Part shown: positions 10,608 to 19,412 of the stretch, piece after piece
How the letters are laid out: every line of letters starts with the position of its first letter
Position numbering within the stretch: position 1 is the stretch's first letter
NCBI GenBank assembly: GCA_963731205.1
Contig: CAVSUJ010000002.1
Span: forward strand, 496,001 to 560,000
Direction of reading: 5' to 3'
Origin: DATAZK01 sp963731205
GTDB taxonomy: Bacteria; Actinomycetota; Actinomycetes; Frankiales; Frankiaceae
Length of the DNA stretch: 64,000 bases
Made by a program: the position numbers and the translations under genes
The notes under the pieces: model-generated
Told to the model about the DNA's origin: nothing
Database searches by the model: none
Seen by the model: only the letters and a program-made list of their open reading frames with translations

Positions 10608-10634
10608 CTGACGGGCCGCCTGACGGGGCGTCAG
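10608..10634. promoter_or_regulatory. CTGACG repeat/palindrome upstream of the CaiB gene
   Basis: CTGACGGGGCGTCAG at 10620-10634 is a perfect inverted repeat (6-bp arms, 3-bp spacer). A third half-site CTGACG lies 12 bp away at 10608-10613. The array sits 17-43 bp upstream of the CaiB start, where a repressor or activator would control the catabolic operon. No regulator gene is adjacent, so the binding protein is unknown. The downstream stretch to 10719, before the epimerase stop, shows nothing else I can name. Confidence 0.4.
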
Positions 10635-10719
10635 AAGATTGATGACGGTGTTCTCACATCACTTGGCCACGCAGGCGCTCCAGCGGGCTTAGCATCGCCC
10701 CATGAGCTCGCGCGCTCCC

Positions 10720-11637
10720 CTAGCCGGCAGCGGTGCCGGCGCGTGCTTCCCAGGTGCTGCGAAGCCCGTCGCGCCAGTCGACCAGACACGGCCCCGTGAA
10801 GGCGCGGCGTCGTGAAACGTCGGCGATCGAGCCGCGCAGCGTGCCCGGAGTCGATACGACCTCCGGCTTCGCCGGGCGACCGGACAACTCGCCCAGGTAG
10901 GCGGTCCATTCTTGTACGGAGACCGCCTCGTCGCCCGCCCAGTTGACGATGGTCGTGGGCACCGAAGCCGCATCGAGCAGCGCCTCGGTCTGAGTGTTGA
11001 TGTCGTCCTGGTGGATCAGGCTGTAGGGACACGGATCCCAGCGCGTCACCACCGGCTGGCCTGCCGCGACGGCATCCGCGTGATACGCCGGTAGCCCGCC
11101 GTTCGGGCCGTAGGACGCGTTCATCCGGGCGATGATCACCGGCAGGTCGAACAGCCGCGCACACGTGCGAGCGACCGCCTCCTGCCCGATCTTCGACATC
11201 GAGTACGGCGGGGACAGCGACGAGTTCACATCGCCCAGCGGGTCGGTCTCCTTGAAGACGTGCAGCGGATCCTCGACCGGCTTGTAGACCGAGTGCGTCG
11301 ACATCACCAACGCCGCCTTGGCGGTGCGGCAATGCGCGAGCAGCAGCCCGGTCGCCTCCGCGTTGCCGGCGATCGCCGCGTCGTAGTCGTAGCCGGGCGA
11401 CTGGTCGGCGGCCAGGTGCAGCACGTACTCGAAGTCGGTGGGCAGCGCGGAGAGGTCGCCGGCGGACAGGTCGGCCGTGACGGCCTTGACGCCGGCCGCC
11501 TCGACCCGCTCACGCGATCCCGCGACGGTGAAGCGGGCGACACCCCAGACCTCGTTCTCGCGCGCCAGGTACTCCGCGAGTGGAAACGCGATCTGCCCGG
11601 CGGGACCGGTGATCAGGATCTTCTTGCCCGACAGCAT
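10720..11637 (-). CDS. NAD-dependent epimerase/dehydratase family protein
   Basis: The 305-residue extended-SDR protein has a modified glycine motif near the N-terminus (ITGPAGQIA), a LHLAADQSPG segment after beta-4, and the catalytic YSMSK (YxxxK) with an upstream STHSVY serine region. The motif ARMNASYGPNGG is typical of the nucleotide-sugar epimerase fold. No sugar-biosynthesis genes are nearby, so the substrate may instead be a carbonyl compound of the neighbouring catabolic genes. It ends 22 bp after the EAL gene on the same strand and may be co-transcribed with it. Confidence 0.8.
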   Translation of the reverse strand: MLSGKKILITGPAGQIAFPLAEYLARENEVWGVARFTVAGSRERVEAAGVKAVTADLSAGDLSALPTDFEYVLHLAADQSPGYDYDAAIAGNAEATGLLLAHCRTAKAALVMSTHSVYKPVEDPLHVFKETDPLGDVNSSLSPPYSMSKIGQEAVARTCARLFDLPVIIARMNASYGPNGGLPAYHADAVAAGQPVVTRWDPCPYSLIHQDDINTQTEALLDAASVPTTIVNWAGDEAVSVQEWTAYLGELSGRPAKPEVVSTPGTLRGSIADVSRRRAFTGPCLVDWRDGLRSTWEARAGTAAG

Positions 11638-11659
11638 GGCGGGACGCTACCCCGCCCGG

Positions 11660-13366
11660 TTACGCGACCGGGTAGCCGGCTGCCGTCGCGGCGATGTGCA
11701 GTCCGAGGAGCTCCGTCGCCTCGACCACGTCGCTGCCGATGTCGCGGCTGCGACCGCTGGTGACGACGAGGAGCCCGAGCGTCGATCCGTGGCTGCGCAG
11801 CGGGACGACGAGCATGGCGCGCGCCGCTGCCTCGAAGCCGGCGCCGAGGAAGCTCGCGGCGAGGTCGCGCGGACCGCCGCCGGTGTGGCACGAGGTGACG
11901 CCGGAGGCGAACGCGAAGAGCTTGTCGACGGAGGGACGATCCAGCTCGGCGAACGTGCTGAGCGCGGGCCCGATGGCGGCGCCGAGCTCGGGTCCGTCGG
12001 GTCCGTACCACCAGAGGGCGGCGCTGGTGAGCGAGCTGACGTCGATCGCCGCGCGCACGCCACGTTCGGAGAGCTCGGCGCGTGATCCGGCGTTGGCGAG
12101 CCCCGGAGCCGAGCGGCTCAGGGCGCGCAGCGGGCTGTCGCGCACCTGGCGCGGCCCGAGCGCGTCGAGCCGGCGTTCCAGCAGGAGGGCAGCCTCGCGG
12201 GTGTGCTCGCGGGCAGTGAGACTGAGCTCGCTGTAGGACTCGACGTTCAGGACTCCGAAGCGATGGCCGCGCGCGTGCAGCGGCACGCTGAACTCCGAAC
12301 GCACACCGGGGATGGCGGCCCGGTAGGAGGGGTCGGCGCGCACATCGGGCACCCACGCCTCCTGGTCGCGGGCGAACGTGCGGCCGGTGACGCCGACGCC
12401 CGGTGCCATGCCGTCGTGCACGATCCACTGGCCGCGGCGCGACAGGCAGCGCAGCACTCCCCCGCGCTCGACGTAGATGCTGGGCATCAGCCGGTGTTCC
12501 TCATACAGCCACCCGGTGACGACGTCGGCGAGCGTTTGCACATCGCCGGCCCGCTCGATGCGCGACGCGAGTGGCAGTAGCGCAAGCTCCTGCCGGGACG
12601 CCGGTCGGGCGTCGGTGTGAGCGGGCACCGGCCACCCGGTGGCGGGCCGGGCGATGAGATAGCCCTGGACGAGGTCGACGCCGAGCTCACCGAGGGCGTT
12701 CAGCTCAGCGGCTTCTTCGACCCCCTCGGCCACCGTCTGCGCGCCGCAGGCCACGCCGAAGGCGACGAGCGCGGCGATCAGCGCCCGGCGGTCGCGGTCG
12801 CGGTGCAGGCCGCTGACGATGCTTCGGTCGATCTTGATGAAGTGCGGGGACAGCCGCAGAACGTGCGCCATGTTCGCGTAGCCGGCGCCGACGTCGTCGA
12901 CCGCGAGCAGAGTGCCCGCGCGAGCGAGGCCGACGAGACGATCGGTCAGCGGCGCGTAGTCGGCGATCCGCTCGTGCTCGGTGACTTCCAGAACGTGCTC
13001 CGGCGCGCCCGCGAGCAGATCGTCGATACGCGGGTCGAGCAGGAGGCCGGCGCTGGCGTTGAGGAAGAGCCGGGCACCCCCGGGAGGCGTCCCGAGAGCG
13101 AGGCCGGCGCGCAGGCAGGCGAGTTCGACGTCGGTACGGCAGCCGGCCGCTTCGGCCCGAGCGAGCCACTGGTCGGGCGAGGTGAACGAGAAGCTGCGCG
13201 AACGCGCCAGCACCTCGAACCCGACCGTCACGCCATCGGCCACGCGCACGATGGGCTGGGTGACGGCCGAGATGTCGCCGGGAACGAGCAGCGATGACAC
13301 ATCACCGAGGACAGGTCCGTTGCGGGCTCGTGGCAGACGTCCCGCCACCCGCGACGGATTGCTCAC
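11660..13366 (-). CDS. EAL-domain cyclic-di-GMP phosphodiesterase with GAF sensor domains
   Basis: The 568-residue protein has an EAL domain at about residues 30-250, then a GAF domain (about 265-410) and a second GAF-like region (about 430-568). The EAL signature is FEVLAR; catalytic and metal positions appear kept (the Asn of FLNAS, Glu of LEVTEHE, DDVGAGYAN, KIDRS, EGVEE, and QGYLIARP), so it is probably active in cleaving c-di-GMP. EAL at the N-terminus followed by GAF domains resembles light- or ligand-controlled actinobacterial regulators. No transmembrane segment is seen. A GGDEF domain is absent. Confidence 0.85.
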   Translation of the reverse strand: MSNPSRVAGRLPRARNGPVLGDVSSLLVPGDISAVTQPIVRVADGVTVGFEVLARSRSFSFTSPDQWLARAEAAGCRTDVELACLRAGLALGTPPGGARLFLNASAGLLLDPRIDDLLAGAPEHVLEVTEHERIADYAPLTDRLVGLARAGTLLAVDDVGAGYANMAHVLRLSPHFIKIDRSIVSGLHRDRDRRALIAALVAFGVACGAQTVAEGVEEAAELNALGELGVDLVQGYLIARPATGWPVPAHTDARPASRQELALLPLASRIERAGDVQTLADVVTGWLYEEHRLMPSIYVERGGVLRCLSRRGQWIVHDGMAPGVGVTGRTFARDQEAWVPDVRADPSYRAAIPGVRSEFSVPLHARGHRFGVLNVESYSELSLTAREHTREAALLLERRLDALGPRQVRDSPLRALSRSAPGLANAGSRAELSERGVRAAIDVSSLTSAALWWYGPDGPELGAAIGPALSTFAELDRPSVDKLFAFASGVTSCHTGGGPRDLAASFLGAGFEAAARAMLVVPLRSHGSTLGLLVVTSGRSRDIGSDVVEATELLGLHIAATAAGYPVA

Positions 13367-13579
13367 CGGATGCCTGTCGGCACGGGTCGGCGATTACTTC
13401 ATGACCGGTGACGAAAAAATGGCCCTCGTCATCAGAAATTCACATTTGGACCGTTCGAAGGGGTGGAATGTCCGGAAGATCCAGATTTTGAACAGTCGGA
13501 GTCCTCGCTCACCCGATCTCCTCGGCCCGTTGCTGACCCGGCGGCGTACCCCCCGCTCCTGTGGGCTGAAAATAGCCCC

Positions 13580-14002
13580 GTGACCTACCGCGCGAGCATC
13601 GACATCGATGCGCCCGTGGAGCTGGTGTGGGGCGTGCTGACGGACGTCGAGAAATGGCCCGACTGGACGCCCACGATGACGAGCGTGAAGCGGCTCGAAT
13701 CCGGTCTGTTCCGCCCGGGGAGCAGCGCCCGCGTGAAGCAGCCGAAGCTGCCCGAGACGGTCTGGCGGGTCTCGGCGCTGGTGCCACAGAAGTCCTTCAC
13801 CTGGAGCACCCGTTCGCGCGGGGTCACCACGGTGGCGCGTCACACCGTCGCCGCACGCGGGGAGGGCGGCACTCGGGTCGGCGGTGAGATCGACCAGCAC
13901 GGGCCGCTCTCGCTGCTCGCCAAGGTGTTCTTCGCCCGGCTGACCAAGCGCTACCTGACCGCCGAGGTGCAGGGGCTCAAGCAACGGTGTGAAAAGGGGT
14001 AG
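13580..14002 (+). CDS. SRPBCC (polyketide cyclase/START-like) family protein
   Basis: The protein has 140 residues if it starts at GTG 13580, where the conserved fold begins (VTYRASIDIDAPVELVW). The PVELVWGVLTDVEKWPDWTP stretch is the usual helix-1 signature of this ligand-binding fold. The frame is open upstream to 13463, but that part has no family similarity. It lies 9 bp before the NADH dehydrogenase gene. The 213 bp upstream (13367-13579) separate it from the divergent EAL gene and include an A/T-rich patch around 13398-13450, probably promoters. No catalytic residue can be named. Confidence 0.75.
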   Translation: MTYRASIDIDAPVELVWGVLTDVEKWPDWTPTMTSVKRLESGLFRPGSSARVKQPKLPETVWRVSALVPQKSFTWSTRSRGVTTVARHTVAARGEGGTRVGGEIDQHGPLSLLAKVFFARLTKRYLTAEVQGLKQRCEKG

Positions 14003-14011
14003 GGAGACGCC

Positions 14012-15355
14012 ATGAGCGCACAGTCACCCAGCAACACCCGACCGACGCACCGGGTGGTGATCATCGGCGCCGGATTCGGAGGGTTGTTCGCGGCCCGCTC
14101 GCTGCACAAGGCACCCGTCGCCGTGACGATGATCGATCGCACGAATCACCATCTCTTCCAGCCGCTGCTCTACCAGGTCGCGACCGGCATCCTCTCCGAA
14201 GGAGACATCGCTCCCCCGATCCGTGACGTGCTGCGCCATTACCGCAACACCGAGGTGATGATCGGCGACGTCACCGAGGTCGACCTCGCCAAGCGCTCGC
14301 TGAAGGTCGTGCAGCTCGGCGAGACGGCCGAGGTCGGCTACGACAGCCTGATCGTGGCGGCCGGAGCCGGGCAGTCGTATTTCGGCCACCCGGAATTCAG
14401 CCGCTACGCGCCCGGGATGAAGTCGATCGACGATGCCCTGGAGATCCGGGGCCGGATCTTCGGCGCGTTCGAGATGGCCGAGCGGGAGAGCGATCCCGAC
14501 AAGCGACGCGAGTGGCTCACCTTCGTCATCATCGGTGGCGGCCCGACCGGGGTGGAGATGGCCGGCCAGATCGCCGAGCTTTCCCGCCGCTCACTGCACG
14601 ACAACTTCCGCCACATCGATCCGGCGAGCGCCCGGGTGATCCTGCTCGACGCCGGCGATGCGCTCATCCCGGCCTTCGGCCACCGGCTCTCCGGAAAGGC
14701 GCTCACCGGACTTCGCAAACTGGGCGTCGAGGTGCATCTCAAGACGCCGGTGACGAACGTCGACGCCGACGGGGTCGAGGCGAAGCGCCCTGACGGGAGC
14801 GAGCTACGCATCCGGGCGCAGACGAAGATCTGGGCCGCTGGGGTGGAAGCGTCATCGCTGGGCGGGATCCTCGGCAAGCAGAGCGGCGCCGAGGTCGACA
14901 AGACCGGCCGGGTCAAGATCAATCCCGACCTGACGCTGCCCGGCCACCCCGAGGTCTTCCTCGTCGGAGACATGATCAATCTGGACAAGCTGCCGGGCGT
15001 CGCGGAGGTGGCGATGCAGGGCGGGATCCATGCCGCGCACGCCATCAGGCGGCGCGTGGAGACGGGCGACCCGCAAACGCCCATCAAGGCGTTCCACTAC
15101 CGCAACCTCGGCGACATGGCGACCATCTCCCGGTTCCAGGCCGTCGCGTCGTTCGGACCCTTCCGGGTCGCCGGTTTCCTCGGCTGGCTCCTGTGGCTGT
15201 TCGTGCACCTGACGTTCCTGACCGGGTTCAAGAACCGGGTCGCGACGGTGTTCAACTGGTTCATCGCCTTCATCGGTCACGGCCGCCCGCAGCGGGCCAT
15301 CACGCAGCAGCAGGTGGACGCGAGGGCGGCACTGCAACGCCAGCGCCGCGAATAG
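14012..15355 (+). CDS. ndh: Type II NADH dehydrogenase (NDH-2), FAD-dependent
   Basis: The 447-residue protein has the FAD GxGxxG motif (IIGAGFGGLFAA) at the N-terminus, the NDH-2 signature HHLFQPLLYQVATG, a second dinucleotide motif (VIIGGGPTGVEMAG) for NADH, and the FLVGDM FAD stretch. The C-terminal part (GWLLWLFVHLTFLTG) is hydrophobic and should anchor it to the membrane. It transfers electrons from NADH to menaquinone without pumping protons. AGGGAG precedes the ATG. It follows the SRPBCC gene by 9 bp. Confidence 0.92.
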   Translation: MSAQSPSNTRPTHRVVIIGAGFGGLFAARSLHKAPVAVTMIDRTNHHLFQPLLYQVATGILSEGDIAPPIRDVLRHYRNTEVMIGDVTEVDLAKRSLKVVQLGETAEVGYDSLIVAAGAGQSYFGHPEFSRYAPGMKSIDDALEIRGRIFGAFEMAERESDPDKRREWLTFVIIGGGPTGVEMAGQIAELSRRSLHDNFRHIDPASARVILLDAGDALIPAFGHRLSGKALTGLRKLGVEVHLKTPVTNVDADGVEAKRPDGSELRIRAQTKIWAAGVEASSLGGILGKQSGAEVDKTGRVKINPDLTLPGHPEVFLVGDMINLDKLPGVAEVAMQGGIHAAHAIRRRVETGDPQTPIKAFHYRNLGDMATISRFQAVASFGPFRVAGFLGWLLWLFVHLTFLTGFKNRVATVFNWFIAFIGHGRPQRAITQQQVDARAALQRQRRE

Positions 15356-15447
15356 CCCTTACGCGTCGCCCAGAGTTCGGCGATTGTTTCGGTGCTGCTC
15401 GCCTCCGCGAAATGGAGCGGAGCGCTGCACGTACTTCAGTGGTCGAC

Positions 15448-16443
15448 ATGGCTGAAGCGAACTCTCAGGTGTCTCAGAACGGTGGGCTGGGCGTGGTGGA
15501 CCGCGGGCTGGTCGATCGCGTCTTCACCGAAGCGCTGACGCACACCGGAAGGGACTTGCTCGCCCACCTCGACGGGTTCACGCTGACCGCCGACAACGAG
15601 GACCTCGACGACCCCGCGCTGGTCACTGCCGAAGGGCGCCTCATCGACACCTGGCGCGAGGGGTACCCGTACGACGAGCGGCTCTCGCGCGCGGCCTACG
15701 AGATGGACAAGCGCCTGCTGCAGATCGAGCTGCTGAAGATGCAGGAGTGGGTCAAGGACACCGGCCAGCGCGTCGCGATCCTCTTCGAGGGCCGAGACGC
15801 CGCCGGGAAAGGCGGCGCCATCAAACGCTTCACCGAGCACCTCAATCCCCGCGGTACCAGAGTGGTGGCGCTCGACAAGCCCACCGAGACCGAGGCGTCG
15901 CAGTGGTACTTCCAGCGCTACATGCCGCATCTGCCGAGCGCCGGCGAGATCGTGCTCTTCGACCGCTCCTGGTACAACCGCGCCGGTGTGGAGCGGGTCA
16001 TGGGCTTCTGCACTCAGCACGAGTACGACCGCTTTCTGGAACAGGCGCCGGCGCTGGAACGCATGCTCACCGGCGACGGCGTGCACCTGTTCAAGCTGTG
16101 GTTCTCGGTGTCGCGCGGGGAGCAGCGCACCCGCTTCCTGATCCGGCGGATCGACCCGGTCCGGCAGTGGAAGCTCAGCCCGATGGATATCGCCTCACTC
16201 GACCGTTGGAAGGAATACACCGAGGCGAAAGAGGTCATGTTCCGCCACACGGACACCGGCCACGCGCCCTGGACCGTCATCAAGAGCAACGACAAGAAGC
16301 GGGCTCGGATCGAGACGCTGCGCTTCGTGCTCTCGCAGCTGGACTATCCGAACAAGGACCGCGAGATCGCCCGCGATCCCGACCCGCTACTCGTCGGACC
16401 CGCGAGTTCGGTCTACGAGAGCGAGGAGCGCCCCGCCGCCTGA
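15448..16443 (+). CDS. ppk2: Polyphosphate kinase 2 (PPK2 class I)
   Basis: The 331-residue protein has the Walker A-like stretch FEGRDAAGKGGAIKR, the lid motif DRSWYNRAGVERVMGFC, and the C-terminal KSNDKKRARI. This matches single-domain PPK2, which makes GTP or ATP from polyphosphate and nucleoside diphosphates. ATG 15448 gives the usual N-terminus (MAEANSQ...); GTG 15439 is an alternative. The much longer open frame back to 15193 overlaps ndh and is not family-like. Its last 31 bp overlap the end of the convergent PAP2 gene. Confidence 0.92.
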   Translation: MAEANSQVSQNGGLGVVDRGLVDRVFTEALTHTGRDLLAHLDGFTLTADNEDLDDPALVTAEGRLIDTWREGYPYDERLSRAAYEMDKRLLQIELLKMQEWVKDTGQRVAILFEGRDAAGKGGAIKRFTEHLNPRGTRVVALDKPTETEASQWYFQRYMPHLPSAGEIVLFDRSWYNRAGVERVMGFCTQHEYDRFLEQAPALERMLTGDGVHLFKLWFSVSRGEQRTRFLIRRIDPVRQWKLSPMDIASLDRWKEYTEAKEVMFRHTDTGHAPWTVIKSNDKKRARIETLRFVLSQLDYPNKDREIARDPDPLLVGPASSVYESEERPAA

Positions 16444-17108
16444 GCGCGTCTGGTGGCAACGATCCCACCGGCCGTGGCGGCCAGCGCCAGCCAGGAGATG
16501 CCGAGCAGCCAGCCGCCGGCGACATCAGTGGCCCAGTGCACCGACAGGTAGACACGTGACAACCCGACGCCGATCGCGAGGATGGCGGCGCCGGCGGTGA
16601 AAGCCCAACGTCCGCGGGAAAAACTCAGCGCGAGCAAGGCCGCCAGCAGCGCGTAGGCCATGGTCGCGTTGGCCGTGTGGCCGGACGGAAATGCGTAGCC
16701 ACCGGCATCCACCAGATGAAGGCGCGCCGGCGGACGAGGACGCCCGATCGTGCGGTTGACGACGACCCGGATCACCTGACCGCTGACGAGAACGACGACG
16801 GCCAGATAGCCCGCGAGGAGCCGGCCCGTTCGCCGCCAGCACACGATCGCACCGAGCAGCAGCAGCGGATAGACGACGATGTCGGTGCCGAACGCCGTGA
16901 GCGTCCTGGCGAGCGTGGTGAGCGCCCCGCTACGCCAGTCGACCACATCGTGCAGGACACGCTCATCGGGACCGAGCGATCCGCCGCGGTGCGCCACGGC
17001 AACGGCGAGCAGCGCGAAGGTGACCGCGGCGACGACGAACACCGCGCCAGCAGCCGGAAGCGCGCGGCGGGCGATGGATCCGAGCCGGCTCGGCCGCGTC
17101 CCGCTCAC
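16413..17108 (-). CDS. PAP2-family membrane phosphatase
   Basis: The 231-residue protein has about six transmembrane segments. It shows the three acid-phosphatase motifs: an RTIGRPRPP variant of KxxxxxxRP, PSGH, and SRVYLSVHWATD with the catalytic His. It should dephosphorylate phosphatidic acid, undecaprenyl- or decaprenyl-diphosphate, or a related lipid phosphate, with its active site facing outside the membrane. Its ATG overlaps the stop of the PAP2-DAG-kinase fusion gene by 4 bp, so the two are translationally coupled. Its 3' end overlaps ppk2 on the other strand. Confidence 0.88.
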   Translation of the reverse strand: MSGTRPSRLGSIARRALPAAGAVFVVAAVTFALLAVAVAHRGGSLGPDERVLHDVVDWRSGALTTLARTLTAFGTDIVVYPLLLLGAIVCWRRTGRLLAGYLAVVVLVSGQVIRVVVNRTIGRPRPPARLHLVDAGGYAFPSGHTANATMAYALLAALLALSFSRGRWAFTAGAAILAIGVGLSRVYLSVHWATDVAGGWLLGISWLALAATAGGIVATRRAQAAGRSSLS

Positions 17109-18598
17109 TCCAGCGGCCGGTACACGACCAGCCGCTGGGGATGCTTGGCCAGCGTCAGCTCCGGCGCCTGCTTGCCGACCTCTCCGTCGCGGGCGAGCTC
17201 GAGCCCGTCATCGCCTTCGCGCAGCCGCACCCTCAGGCGCGCGGTCGGTCGCTCCTCGTAGACGTGGCTCTGGCCGAGGCGGCCCGACAGCAGCGCGAGA
17301 ACCAGCCGGGTACGCGCGAACGGGGCCGCCGCGTCGAGCAGCCGCACATCGAGCAGTTCGTCATCCAGCCGCGGGCGATAGGTCGGCGCGAAACCCGCGG
17401 GGCGGTAGCAACAGTTGCCGGCAAAGAGCAGCCACAGCCGGCGGTGCTCACCGTCGATCTCGAGCTCCAGCGGTTCGCTTCGCCGCAGCACGCGCACCGT
17501 CCCGACCGCGACAGCCGGCCACTTGCCGATCGTGTCCTCCAGGCGCTCGCGCATTTCCACCAGCTCGGGATACCCGCCGAGGCTCGCCGTGTTGAGGAAG
17601 ATCTGCCCCTGTGGGCGTTCGGGATCGCCCTCGACCCAGGCCACGTCTACAGCGGAGGCCGTCCCGCTCTCGACGGCAGCCGCGGTGTCGCCCAGCTCGT
17701 GCAGGCCGGCGTCGCGGGCGAAGTGGTCGAGCGTTCCCGCCGGAAAGACCGCCAGCGGGATGTTCGCCGCGAGCGCCGCCGCGGCCGCGCAGTTGACGGT
17801 GCCGTCGCCGCCGGCAACGCCCAGCGCCGGGGCACCGCTGGCCGCTTTGGCCATGACCTCATCGAGATCGTCGCCGTCGCCCGGTTGCACGATGCGCGCC
17901 TGCGGCAGCAGCTCCTGAAGCTCCTTCGCGATGTCGTCGCGGCTGGCCTTGCCGGCTCCGGAGTTCACCACGATGACGAGGCCGCGTCCTTGCGGCAGGG
18001 CGGGCGCCTCGCTCGAGGCCGGCTCGGCGCGCGCGGGTCCGGCGGGCCGGCGTGGCCAGGTCCTCGTCGTCAGAGCCGCCGCACCGACGCCGAGCGCGAC
18101 GCCGGCGAGGACGTCGCCGGGATAGTGCACTCCCACGTAGATCCGCGAGTACGCGACCGCGCCGGCCACCAGCGCGACACCCGCTCCGACGGCAGGCGTC
18201 TCCAATGCGACGCCCGCGGCGAACGCGGCGGCCGAAGCGGAATGTCCCGACGGGAAGGAAGAGGTGGTCGGCTGGCGGCGCAGTCGCCGCGGCAAGGGGA
18301 CGTCGTTCAGTGCCGGCCGGGTGCGGCGGGCCGACAGCTTGGCCGGCACGTTGGCGACCGCGCTCGCCAGGCCCAGGCTCAGCAAACCGCGCAGGGCTGC
18401 CCGCCGGCGCTGCCCACCGCTGGCCCCGAGGGCGCCGGCGGCTGCCCACCACAGCAACCCGTGGTCCGCCGCCCGCGACAGGCGCGGGAGGACGCCGTCC
18501 AGTACCGGCGTATGGGCAGCGGCGACGCGTGAGAAGAGCGCCTGGTCCAGCTGTTGAGCGCGCACGAAGGCTCCGAAAGGGTCTGGGGAGGTCATCAT
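17105..18598 (-). CDS. PAP2 phosphatase fused to a diacylglycerol/lipid kinase domain
   Basis: The 497-residue protein has two enzyme domains. Residues 40-180 are a PAP2 domain with K87...R94P95, PSGH at 116-119 and SR151...H158...D162. After a Pro/Ala linker, residues 205-497 form a DAG/sphingosine-kinase-type domain with VNSGAGK and GGDGT at 263-267. One half removes phosphate from a lipid and the other adds it, so it may recycle a lipid between phosphorylated and free forms. Start ATG 18598 (or the next ATG, 18595) follows GGGGGTAGG; the upstream open frame is Arg/Ser-rich shadow sequence. It is coupled to the next PAP2 gene. Confidence 0.87.
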   Translation of the reverse strand: MMTSPDPFGAFVRAQQLDQALFSRVAAAHTPVLDGVLPRLSRAADHGLLWWAAAGALGASGGQRRRAALRGLLSLGLASAVANVPAKLSARRTRPALNDVPLPRRLRRQPTTSSFPSGHSASAAAFAAGVALETPAVGAGVALVAGAVAYSRIYVGVHYPGDVLAGVALGVGAAALTTRTWPRRPAGPARAEPASSEAPALPQGRGLVIVVNSGAGKASRDDIAKELQELLPQARIVQPGDGDDLDEVMAKAASGAPALGVAGGDGTVNCAAAAALAANIPLAVFPAGTLDHFARDAGLHELGDTAAAVESGTASAVDVAWVEGDPERPQGQIFLNTASLGGYPELVEMRERLEDTIGKWPAVAVGTVRVLRRSEPLELEIDGEHRRLWLLFAGNCCYRPAGFAPTYRPRLDDELLDVRLLDAAAPFARTRLVLALLSGRLGQSHVYEERPTARLRVRLREGDDGLELARDGEVGKQAPELTLAKHPQRLVVYRPLE

Positions 18599-18641
18599 GC
18601 GGCCTACCCCCGAATGTCGACGATCAAATCGGGGCGGCGCG

Positions 18642-19403
18642 CTACTGGATCGAGTAGCCGCCGTCGACCGTGAGCGCGTGACCGAGGACGAACGACGACT
18701 CCGGCGAGCAGAGCCAGAGCGCCGCGGCGGCGATCTCTTCCGCCTCGGCAATGCGTCCGATCGGATGCAGATCGACGACCTGCTTCTCGAGCGCGGGATC
18801 ATCGCCCATCCACTCGTTGACCATGCGCGAGCGGGCGGTGCCGGGGCAGATCGCGTTGACTCGCACGCCCGTGGTGGCCAGCTCCAGCGCTGCGGTGCGG
18901 GTCAGGCCGATGACACCGTGTTTGCTGGACACGTAATCGGCCATCCCCGGAAAGCCGATGAGCCCGGCGCCCGACGACGTGTTCACGATGGCGCCGCCCG
19001 GACCCTGCGCGACGATGTGCGGGATCTCGTACTTCAGGCACAGGAAGACGCCCGTCAGCATGACGCCGATGCCGCGCTGCCAGACTTCCTCGTCCATCTC
19101 GGCGATCGTGGCACCCGCGCCGACGATGCCGGCGTTGTTGTGCGCGTAGTCAAGCCGTCCGTATTCGGAGAGCGCGGTGTTCACCATCGCCTGTACGGAC
19201 TCCGAATCCGCCACATCCGTATGGGCGAAGCAGGCCGTGCCACCCGCGTCGGCAATCAGCCGGACGGTCTCGCCGCCACCTTCGTCATCGATGTCGGCCA
19301 CCACGACCGAGGCGCCCTCGCGGGCGAAGCCCAGGGCTGACGCGCGACCGATTCCCGAGGCCGCGCCGGTGACGATCGCGACCTTGCCCTCGAAGCGATT
19401 CAC
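18642..19403 (-). CDS. SDR family oxidoreductase
   Basis: The 253-residue classical SDR has TGAASGIG in the Rossmann motif, an HNNAG variant of NNAG, a serine-rich catalytic strand (VNTSSGAG) and YVSSK as the catalytic pair. The Asp in VVVADID favours NAD(H) over NADP(H). The C-terminal VDGGYSIQ is usual for the family. It lies between the desaturase (9-bp gap) and the PAP2-DAG-kinase gene, both on the same strand, so these lipid-related genes may be one transcription unit. The substrate is unknown. Confidence 0.87.
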   Translation of the reverse strand: MNRFEGKVAIVTGAASGIGRASALGFAREGASVVVADIDDEGGGETVRLIADAGGTACFAHTDVADSESVQAMVNTALSEYGRLDYAHNNAGIVGAGATIAEMDEEVWQRGIGVMLTGVFLCLKYEIPHIVAQGPGGAIVNTSSGAGLIGFPGMADYVSSKHGVIGLTRTAALELATTGVRVNAICPGTARSRMVNEWMGDDPALEKQVVDLHPIGRIAEAEEIAAAALWLCSPESSFVLGHALTVDGGYSIQ

Positions 19404-19412
19404 GACCAGAGG

